Assembly: GCA_000155715.1 (NCBI GenBank)
Contig: DS990616.1
Coordinates: forward strand, 1 to 32,114
From: a gamma proteobacterium HTCC5015
Lineage (GTDB): Bacteria > Pseudomonadota > Gammaproteobacteria > HTCC5015
Reading direction: 5' to 3'
Length of the DNA: 32,114 nt
Under the pieces are notes generated by a model that did not search any database, was not told the DNA's origin, and saw only the letters and a program-made list of their open reading frames with translations. Below are positions 16,760-22,823 of this stretch, piece by piece; position 1 is the stretch's first letter; the number at the start of each line of letters is the position of its first letter. The position numbers were made by a program, and so were the translations under genes.

Positions 16760-16918
16760 GTTCTACCTCTTATCGGCGCACCTACACCGAGGGCACCTGT
16801 TTGGCTGTCATAAATTAGGGTGAAAGAAACTTTGATTCAATCTTAGAGCGCTTGAAATAACAAGTGCAGGTGCGCCAATTTTGCGTTACAAAACGCCGCC
16901 TATCGCGCTAGCAGCCTG

Positions 16919-18172
16919 CTACCCCCCAGCCACGCGATTTACACGCGTGCGGAAACCGCGGTACGACATGGTCGCCATCACTTTCATTAAAGAGGAAAAG
17001 CCGCCCTCGTTGGGCATGGGCTGTTTGCCATTGCCGAGGCGAGCGAGTTGGCGCGTGTACCAAGCCGTCTCCATGAGCGCCATTTTATCCACCATCTTAA
17101 TACCGGTTTTAATCGGTGCGACGTCGCTCACCACAGATTCCCCGTTGAGCACTTTCATGGCGAAATCGGCATCGAGTGCCAGCGGGCGCGCCAAACCAGC
17201 CAGATCCATTGCCCCACTCGCCAGCGCCGATTCCAAGCCCTCCGTGGAGCGAAAGCCCCCCGTAATCATTAACGGTGCTTTAACGCGCTCGCGCACTTTT
17301 TCCGCGTAATCCATGAAATAGGCTTCGCGAGCGCGGGTACTGGCTTTCTGAGGCGCTTTTTTATTAACGCCCGTCATCTCTGGGCTGGCGTAAGTGCCAC
17401 CGGAAATTTCGACGAGATCCATGCCCAAATCCGACATCACCTCAGCGACAATCATCGATTCTTCTTGCGTAAAACCGCCGCGCTGGAAATCGGCGGAATT
17501 CATTTTAATGCCCACGTTGAAAGAAGATCCCACTTCGCGGCGAATCGCTTGGTAGACCTCCGTTACAAAACGCATGCGATTGTCTAGGCTGCCTCCCCAT
17601 TGATCCGTGCGCTGATTGTGGTGGGGCGATAAAAACTGGCTGACCAAATAACCGTGCGCGCCGTGAATTTGCACCCCTGTAAAGCCCGCTGCTCGCATGA
17701 TGGCCGCGCTTTTCGCAAAGCGCTCGATCAAGGCTTCAATCTCAGCTGACTCTAGCGCTCGCGGCGTGTTAAAAAAGCGATTGTGTGGTGCGTCGAAGGG
17801 AATGGCTGAAGGCGCTACAGGTTGAGATGACAAGACATTGGGCGACTGCTTGCCAGGGTGATTCAGCTGAACCCACGCCTCCGTGCCGTTTTGCCGCGCC
17901 GCTTTCGCCCAGGCTTTTAAGCTGGCCATGTCGCGATAGTCTTCAACTGCGACATTGTTAGGTTCGCCCAGCGCCTGACGATCCACCATCACATTCCCGG
18001 TAATCAATAAGCCACATCCCCCTCGGGCCCAACGCCCGTACAAGGTGTTCAACGCCTCAGTGGGGCGGTTATCCACTGTACCCAGTGCCTCGCTCATAGC
18101 GGATTTAGCGAGGCGGTTTTTCAACACCGTTCCCGAGGGCAGTGTCAGTGTGTCTTGGGGGCGTGTACTCAT
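16919..18172 (-). CDS. NADH:flavin oxidoreductase, old yellow enzyme family
   Basis: 417-aa FMN-dependent TIM-barrel enzyme. Key signatures are FAKSAAIMRAAGFTGVQIHGAHGYLVSQFLSP and the following H/NQRTDQWGGSLDNRMRF, typical of the OYE / 2,4-dienoyl-CoA reductase N-terminal domain. WVQLNHPGKQSP and LMITGGFRS (phosphate binding) also fit. The C-terminal FAD/iron-sulfur domain of full-length dienoyl-CoA reductases is absent, so it is a stand-alone barrel. ATG at 18172 has a good AGGAG and yields the family N-terminus. A reading from 18442 would add 90 unrelated residues running through the divergent promoter region and is rejected. It is divergent from the beta-propeller gene at 18306. Confidence 0.9.
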   Translation of the reverse strand: MSTRPQDTLTLPSGTVLKNRLAKSAMSEALGTVDNRPTEALNTLYGRWARGGCGLLITGNVMVDRQALGEPNNVAVEDYRDMASLKAWAKAARQNGTEAWVQLNHPGKQSPNVLSSQPVAPSAIPFDAPHNRFFNTPRALESAEIEALIERFAKSAAIMRAAGFTGVQIHGAHGYLVSQFLSPHHNQRTDQWGGSLDNRMRFVTEVYQAIRREVGSSFNVGIKMNSADFQRGGFTQEESMIVAEVMSDLGMDLVEISGGTYASPEMTGVNKKAPQKASTRAREAYFMDYAEKVRERVKAPLMITGGFRSTEGLESALASGAMDLAGLARPLALDADFAMKVLNGESVVSDVAPIKTGIKMVDKMALMETAWYTRQLARLGNGKQPMPNEGGFSSLMKVMATMSYRGFRTRVNRVAGG

Positions 18173-18305
18173 TGCAACAACTCCTAGTCTGTGAATGCCT
18201 AGCGTGGTGAAGCCAGCATAGACAAATCGTAAAAAGACACCTAGGCAATCGTCGCCCGTGTCACTGAGCTGTCGTCTTAATCGCTCATCGGTATAGACTG
18301 TCAAA

Positions 18306-19412
18306 ATGAAAAACATTCGACGAATTTCCATTGCGCTCGGTTTGCTAGGCCTTTTGTACCTACTGTTCGCTCCCACACCACTCGATCCCGTGGCGTGGCA
18401 GCCACCCGCTGCTCCTGAGTGGGTCGGCCCCTGGCAAAGCAATCAGGCACTCAAGCAATGCCGATTGATTGACCTACCGGGCGATGCCTACGCACCAGAG
18501 AGCATTGCCATCGACGGCGAAACCTTGGTGATGAGCAGCCACGACGGCACACTGTGGCAGTGGAAAAACGGGCAATTCACCCAGAGAACTCAGATGGAGG
18601 GCCATCCACTCGGGGTCGAAGCAGCACCCAACGGCTTGTGGATCGCCGATGCGACCTTAGGGCTCGTTCAATTGGTGGATAACACCCCTAATATTCGGTC
18701 TCAAGCCTCTGAGAGTGGCCCGCATCGCTTCGTCGACGATCTAGCGATTGCCGACAGCGGCACGGTATATTTCAGCGATGCCTCGCGCAAACACTGGCCC
18801 TCCTCCGTGCGCAGCAACCCCCTCAAACTGAGCGCCTTTGACATTTTGGAAGGTCGAGGTCATGGCCGTCTCTACGCCTACCAGCCACTCAGTGGTGAGC
18901 TCACACTTTTGGTGGATGACCTTTTGTTTGCCAACGGTGTGGCGCTGAGTCGAGAAGAGGATTTCGTACTGATTAACGAGACGGGCCGCTACCGAGTATT
19001 GCGACACTGGATTCGCGGAGACAAGGCGGGCAGTACGGAGGTCTTTATCGACAACTTGCCCGGTTACCCAGACAATATCACCGAAGCCCCCGACGGCGGC
19101 TTTTGGCTGGCGCTCATCAAACCTCGCAACACCATGAGCGATGTACTCGCTCCCTACCCTTTTGTGCGAAAAATGGTGTCGCGCCTGCCCTTCTCCTGGC
19201 TGCCCACAGGCGATCAATACGGCCATGTGGTGAAATTATCCTCGGACGGTGATGTGCTAGCCAGCCTACAGGACCCCGAGGCTGCCACGACGGACATTAC
19301 CAGTGCCATCGAACACGAGGGCAAGCTGTATCTCGGCAGTCTCAGCGCCCCGCACTTTAGCGTGTGCGATCTGAGCCAGATATTGCCATCACATCAATCA
19401 GCCGTCCCCTAA
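18306..19412 (+). CDS. Strictosidine-synthase-like / SMP-30-type beta-propeller protein with N-terminal anchor
   Basis: 368 aa. A single N-terminal hydrophobic stretch (residues about 7-21, ISIALGLLGLLYLLF) probably anchors it in the inner membrane with the propeller outside. The propeller shows Str_synth / APMAP motifs: HRFVDDLAIADSGTVYFSDASRKH, FANGVALSREEDFVLINETGRYRVLRHWIRG, and GYPDNITEAPDGGFWLAL. Family members include lactonase- or esterase-like hydrolases of the SMP-30 superfamily; true strictosidine synthase activity is not expected. It is divergent from the OYE-family gene across a 133-base region and convergent with cysE (20-base gap). It may act with the neighbouring oxidative enzymes, which is an inference from position only. 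Confidence 0.82.
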   Translation: MKNIRRISIALGLLGLLYLLFAPTPLDPVAWQPPAAPEWVGPWQSNQALKQCRLIDLPGDAYAPESIAIDGETLVMSSHDGTLWQWKNGQFTQRTQMEGHPLGVEAAPNGLWIADATLGLVQLVDNTPNIRSQASESGPHRFVDDLAIADSGTVYFSDASRKHWPSSVRSNPLKLSAFDILEGRGHGRLYAYQPLSGELTLLVDDLLFANGVALSREEDFVLINETGRYRVLRHWIRGDKAGSTEVFIDNLPGYPDNITEAPDGGFWLALIKPRNTMSDVLAPYPFVRKMVSRLPFSWLPTGDQYGHVVKLSSDGDVLASLQDPEAATTDITSAIEHEGKLYLGSLSAPHFSVCDLSQILPSHQSAVP

Positions 19413-19432
19413 AACGACTTCCGCCGAGTGCA

Positions 19433-20212
19433 TTAAATCATCGACTCTTCGTCTTTGCGGCGGGCGGCATCGATGTCATAGGTGTCGAGGCAGGGAATGT
19501 CGAGATCCTCGGCCTCGCCCAAGGTTTGAATCGCCTTGCACATGGTTTCCGAGCGCTCTTCCATTTTGTGCACATGATCGAGAATGCGATTGATGGCTTG
19601 AGCGACGGGGTCGGGCATGTCCTTGGTCGTGCCGTAGGCATCGAAGCCCATCGTCTTAGCGATCGCCTCGCGGCGCTGTTCCTGTACATCCGCGGGCTGG
19701 CGCACGACGCGAGCGGGAATCCCCACCACCGTGCAGCCGGGCTCAACCGCTTTGACCACCACCGAATTGGAGCCCACTCGGCCCTCGGCACCAATCACAA
19801 TCGGCCCGAGCACTTTGGCACCGGCGCCGACAACGACACCGCTCTCCAAGGTGGGGTGGCGCTTGCCCGCGTTCCAAGATGTCCCGCCTAGGGTCACGCC
19901 GTGGTAGAGCGTCACATCGTCGCCGATCTCGGCGGTTTCACCGATTACCACCCCCATACCGTGGTCGATAAAGAAACGTCGGCCAATCGTGGCGCCGGGG
20001 TGAATCTCGATGCCCGTCATCCAGCGAGACATGTGCGAAACAAACCGTGCTAACCACTTGAATTGCTTTTGCCACAACCAGTGCGCAAAGCGGTGATTTA
20101 ACAAAGCGTGTATGCCGGGATAACAAGTGAGCACCTCAAAAGCATTGCGCGCGGCGGGGTCGCGCTCAAATACACTGGCAATGTCTTCTTTGATGAGATC
20201 AATCACTCGCAT
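19433..20212 (-). CDS. cysE: Serine O-acetyltransferase
   Basis: 259-aa enzyme making O-acetylserine, the first step of cysteine synthesis. The left-handed beta-helix region has hexapeptide repeats ([43 protein letters not shown]) including the catalytic His residues. The protein ends in an isoleucine (EESMI), as in CysE proteins whose C-terminal Ile enters the CysK active site to form the cysteine synthase complex. It overlaps trmJ by 14 bases. Cysteine is the substrate of the desulfurases encoded nearby. Confidence 0.96.
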   Translation of the reverse strand: MRVIDLIKEDIASVFERDPAARNAFEVLTCYPGIHALLNHRFAHWLWQKQFKWLARFVSHMSRWMTGIEIHPGATIGRRFFIDHGMGVVIGETAEIGDDVTLYHGVTLGGTSWNAGKRHPTLESGVVVGAGAKVLGPIVIGAEGRVGSNSVVVKAVEPGCTVVGIPARVVRQPADVQEQRREAIAKTMGFDAYGTTKDMPDPVAQAINRILDHVHKMEERSETMCKAIQTLGEAEDLDIPCLDTYDIDAARRKDEESMI

Positions 20213-20975
20213 CGTTGGTCTCCGTCTCGATCTTGGGATGTCGATGTTTTTGTGTGGCGCTCAGCAGGCCACGCAAGATGTTTAATTCGCGCACGGTGGG
20301 TTCTGAACGATCATATAAACACCGCAGGCGACGCATAATCAAGGTGGGATTGGTTTGCTCTAAAAAGCCCACCTCTGTCATCACCGTTTCGAGATGTTGA
20401 TAGAAACTTTCTAGCGCATTGGCTTCAGCCCTACAATCCAGTGCCGATGTATTCGCTTTATCGGACTTCTGTTCGCTTGAATCCATCTCTAGCGAGGCTA
20501 TTCGCAACGCGTAAGACAGCACTTGCACCGCCGCCCCCAAGTTGAGCGAACTGTATTCGGGGTTGGCAGGAATGTGTACCGTCAGCTGGCATCGATCGAG
20601 TTCTTCATTACTGAGCCCTGAGCGCTCGCGGCCAAATAAAATGGCGATGCGCTGCCCCTGTTCGATACCCTGCAACGCGCGTTGAGCCGCCTGAGGTGGC
20701 ATCAAGGGCTCAGCGGAAATCGTGCGATCGCGGGCAGTGGTGCCAATCGCCAAGTGGCAGTCCTCTAACGCCTGATCTAAGTTTTCACACACGCGGGCCT
20801 TGGCGAGCACGTCATCGGCGCCCGAGGCGCGAACCGTGGCTTCGTCGTCGGGAAAGGACTTGGGCTGCACTAGCGCCAAATCGCTCAAGCCCATGGTTTT
20901 CATAGCGCGCGCCGCCGCCCCGATATTACCGGGGTGGGAAGTGTGAACCAGTACAATTCGAATCTTATCTAACAT
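20199..20975 (-). CDS. trmJ: tRNA (cytidine/uridine-2'-O-)-methyltransferase TrmJ
   Basis: 258-aa SPOUT methyltransferase modifying ribose 32 of tRNAs. [38 protein letters not shown] is the TrmJ N-terminus. The knot motifs [17 protein letters not shown] and [24 protein letters not shown] are clear. A C-terminal helical extension ([18 protein letters not shown]...[24 protein letters not shown]) is specific to TrmJ. The start at 20975 is preferred to the upstream in-frame ATG at 20999, which adds non-family residues. It is divergent from suhB and coupled to cysE. Confidence 0.95.
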   Translation of the reverse strand: MLDKIRIVLVHTSHPGNIGAAARAMKTMGLSDLALVQPKSFPDDEATVRASGADDVLAKARVCENLDQALEDCHLAIGTTARDRTISAEPLMPPQAAQRALQGIEQGQRIAILFGRERSGLSNEELDRCQLTVHIPANPEYSSLNLGAAVQVLSYALRIASLEMDSSEQKSDKANTSALDCRAEANALESFYQHLETVMTEVGFLEQTNPTLIMRRLRCLYDRSEPTVRELNILRGLLSATQKHRHPKIETETNDASD

Positions 20976-21055
20976 GGCAATCTCAATGTGGGCGGGCATT
21001 TTACCAAGCCCGAGGCGCGAATAGCGAGTATTGGCAAAGCACCCGTTAAAAACTC

Positions 21056-21064
21056 TGTTAAAAT
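21056..21064 (+). promoter_or_regulatory. Candidate extended -10 promoter of suhB
   Basis: TGTTAAAAT fits the extended -10 pattern TGnTAnAAT. No good -35 is found at the right distance (TTGGCA at 21031 is 22 bases from the -10). It would give a leader of about 58 bases before the suhB ATG. Confidence 0.35.
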
Positions 21065-21128
21065 GCGCATCGCTCTTTTACACATCGACGCATATCGAGA
21101 CTGCACAAAGTCTGAGACTGAGGTGACC

Positions 21129-21917
21129 ATGCATCCCCTATTAAACATTGCCATACGCGCCGCTCGCCAAGCGGGCAACACACTAACGCGCCATGCCGAT
21201 CAACTCGATCGTTTTAATGTTGAGGAAAAGTCGCGCAACGACTTCGTCTCTGACATCGACCGTCTCGCCGAAGCGGAAATTATCGAGATTATTCGAAAAG
21301 CCTATCCGGATCACGCCATTCTGGCAGAGGAATCGGGCGAGGACGGCAGCCACGATATGCAGTGGATTATCGATCCACTCGATGGCACCACCAACTACTT
21401 GCACGGCTTTCCCCAATACGCGATCTCCATCGCCGTGCGTCTGCGAGACCGATTGGAAATCGGCGTGGTCTACAATCCCGTCACCGAAGAATTGTTCACT
21501 GCTGCCCGCGGCAGTGGCGCCATGCTTAACAACAAACGCATTCGCGTCTCCAATCGCCTCGGACTGCAAGGCGCCCTCATTGGCACCGGCATCCCCTTTT
21601 CTCCCGATCGCGACTTTGAAGCCTACCTCAATACGATGAAGAAATTTATGGGTACCACGGCAGGCATTCGCCGCCCCGGCGCCGCCGCGCTTGATCTGGC
21701 CTATGTCGCCGCTGGCCGTCTCGACGGTTTTTGGGAAGATCACTTGAAACCTTGGGACATCGCCGCCGGCGCGCTATTGATTCAAGAGGCGGGCGGTTTA
21801 ATCAGTGATTTCAATGGCCAAAAAACGCATTTAAAAAGCGGCGAAGTCGTGTGTGGCACACCTAAGGTCTACAACGAAATGCTGGCTCTGGTTAAGCCGG
21901 ATAGTGGTGCAGAATAA
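21129..21917 (+). CDS. suhB: Inositol monophosphatase family protein SuhB
   Basis: 262-aa Mg-dependent phosphatase, which in E. coli also works in rRNA transcription antitermination. Metal-binding motifs are AEESGE, IDPLDGTTNYLHGFP and WDIAAGALLIQEAGG. ATG at 21129 follows a perfect GAGGTGA and matches the family start; the upstream 47 codons overlap the trmJ 5' region and are not family-like. It is the only plus-strand gene of the backbone here. No terminator is seen directly after it; repeat-rich DNA follows. Confidence 0.95.
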   Translation: MHPLLNIAIRAARQAGNTLTRHADQLDRFNVEEKSRNDFVSDIDRLAEAEIIEIIRKAYPDHAILAEESGEDGSHDMQWIIDPLDGTTNYLHGFPQYAISIAVRLRDRLEIGVVYNPVTEELFTAARGSGAMLNNKRIRVSNRLGLQGALIGTGIPFSPDRDFEAYLNTMKKFMGTTAGIRRPGAAALDLAYVAAGRLDGFWEDHLKPWDIAAGALLIQEAGGLISDFNGQKTHLKSGEVVCGTPKVYNEMLALVKPDSGAE

Positions 21918-21953
21918 TCACTAAATAGCGCCATCGCCCTGAAGTCAGATTTG

Positions 21954-21969
21954 CCTACAGGGATGTAGG
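21954..21969. repeat. Short palindrome CCTACA-GGGA-TGTAGG after suhB
   Basis: A 6-bp stem with a 4-base loop begins 37 bases after the suhB stop. A second GGGAG...CTCCC pairing follows a few bases later. No T run follows, so it is not a standard terminator. It marks the beginning of the repeat-rich, gene-free 21,918-22,823 interval. Confidence 0.5.
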
Positions 21970-22017
21970 TAAGGAGCGGGAGCTTCAGGATCTCCCTATC
22001 AGGGCTCCGGTTTGGAG

Positions 22018-22084
22018 ATTCCAGATCAAGTCTGGAATGACGGGGAATGGTTAAGCAGATTCCCGATCAAGCCGAGAATGACGG
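22018..22084. repeat. Two tandem copies of a palindromic repeat (ATTCC...GATCAAG...GAATGACGGG)
   Basis: Copy 1 (22018-22045) has a perfect ATTCCAGA/TCTGGAAT stem around TCAAG, followed by GACGGGG. Copy 2 (22059-22084) reads ATTCCCGATCAAGCCGAGAAT then GACGGG and pairs less well. They share the GATCAAG centre and the GAATGACGGG end and are spaced about 41 bases. This is the look of dispersed palindromic repeats common in proteobacterial intergenic DNA. Confidence 0.65.
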
Positions 22085-22172
22085 GTGGCGGTTATGGAGG
22101 CTCGCCCCGAGCACCCAATGCCATCCCCTCCCTTACGAAAAACTCGTTATTGCAATGACAATACCCCCACCG

Positions 22173-22254
22173 TCGCTCCCGCGCAGGCGGGAACCCAGTG
22201 ACTTTACGACACCACTCACTCAAAGACGCTGGATTCCCGCCTGCGCGGGAATGA
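22173..22254. repeat. Inverted pair of REP-like palindromic repeats
   Basis: The arms 22173-22198 and 22229-22254 are inverted copies of one another with about 23 of 26 positions matching, around a 30-base spacer. Each arm is itself palindromic (CCCGCGCAGGCGGG and CCCGCCTGCGCGGG). The right arm fits ATTCCC-N8-GGGAAT, the pattern of dRS3-type repeats, although that similarity is only in form. Arranged head to head like this, the pair can fold into a long hairpin. Confidence 0.75.
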
Positions 22255-22436
22255 CGGGCATGCCGGAGATTTAAGGTTTGAGGAATAACGAGCACTTCAG
22301 GGAGACAACGTGGCCACGAGATGTACAGTGGGCTACGCCTAACGGCTAAACCACCCTAGACCCTGCGTTTGTCGGCCCGAAAACGGACCTCCCACAAAAA
22401 CTCTCGTCAATGACGCATACAGAAACAACAGCTTCA

Positions 22437-22486
22437 CCTGCGGCTCGCAACAATGACAGTTCTATAACTTTGGCTTACGCCGCAGG
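22437..22486. repeat. Inverted repeat CCTGCGGC / GCCGCAGG
   Basis: Perfect 8-bp arms (22437-22444, 22479-22486) flank 34 bases just to the left of the MITE-like element. No coding potential is seen in 22,260-22,490. Function is unknown. Confidence 0.45.
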
Positions 22487-22497
22487 CCGTCCACTAG

Positions 22498-22760
22498 GGC
22501 CTGTTAACACAAATTTGATGGTCACTGTTGTGACTAAAAAAGCGCCAATCAAAGCGCAAGGAGCGTGGTTTGGTGAATCCAAATGAGCGACGAGCAACGA
22601 TGAGTGGCGCTTTTTTAGTCACAACCCGAAGGGCTGGAGCTATTTTCCGCCCAGATGCGTTATCAGTTGTTTGTGTAGACGTACTACACGGCACTCCTTC
22701 TGCCTTGCTGGGCAGGAAAATAGCTTCCAGCAGAGATCATAAAATTTGTGTTAACAGGCC
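22498..22760. mobile_element. MITE-like non-autonomous element with nested hairpins, flanked by CTAG
   Basis: A 263-bp element bounded by perfect 19-bp terminal inverted repeats (GGCCTGTTAACACAAATTT at 22498-22516; inverted copy at 22742-22760). CTAG on each side (22494-22497, 22761-22764) could be a 4-bp target duplication. Imperfect pairing runs several bases further inward. Inside are a perfect 20-bp inverted repeat (22527-22546 with 22606-22625), an imperfect 21/23-base inverted repeat (22634-22654 with 22708-22730), and a small GTGTAG/CTACAC hairpin (22673-22689). There is no transposase or credible ORF. The size, terminal repeats and CTAG flanks suggest a MITE mobilised in trans, perhaps by an IS5-group transposase (inference). 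Confidence 0.8.
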
Positions 22761-22776
22761 CTAGAAGCATATCAAC

Positions 22777-22800
22777 AAAAAAGGCGCCGAAGCGCCTTTT
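22777..22800. terminator. Rho-independent terminator of secDF, probably bidirectional
   Basis: GGCGC-CGAA-GCGCC (22783-22796) has six As on the left and four Ts on the right. Read on the minus strand it is a UUCG tetraloop hairpin followed by a U run, 24 bases after the secDF stop. It lies 12 bases from the CTAG flank of the MITE-like element. Confidence 0.92.
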
Positions 22801-22823
22801 CTATCGATATCCTAGCCTTGCTG

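Noticed and set aside
18173-18442. A 90-residue N-terminal extension of the OYE-family protein
   Set aside because: It would be read through the divergent promoter and the start of the opposite gene. The ATG at 18172 has AGGAG and gives the family N-terminus.
22018-22254. Repeated palindromic units that could be taken for a CRISPR array
   Set aside because: There are only two diverged direct copies and one inverted pair, spacing is irregular, and there are no cas genes. They are palindromic dispersed repeats.
22651-22670. ATGCGTTATCAGTTG inside the MITE-like element resembles part of Vibrio attC sites
   Set aside because: There is no complete attC architecture, no integrase and no gene cassette; the similarity is short and probably chance.
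22570-22764. Open reading frame of about 64 codons across the MITE-like element
   Set aside because: It runs through inverted repeats and terminal repeats, has no family resemblance and no good ribosome binding site.
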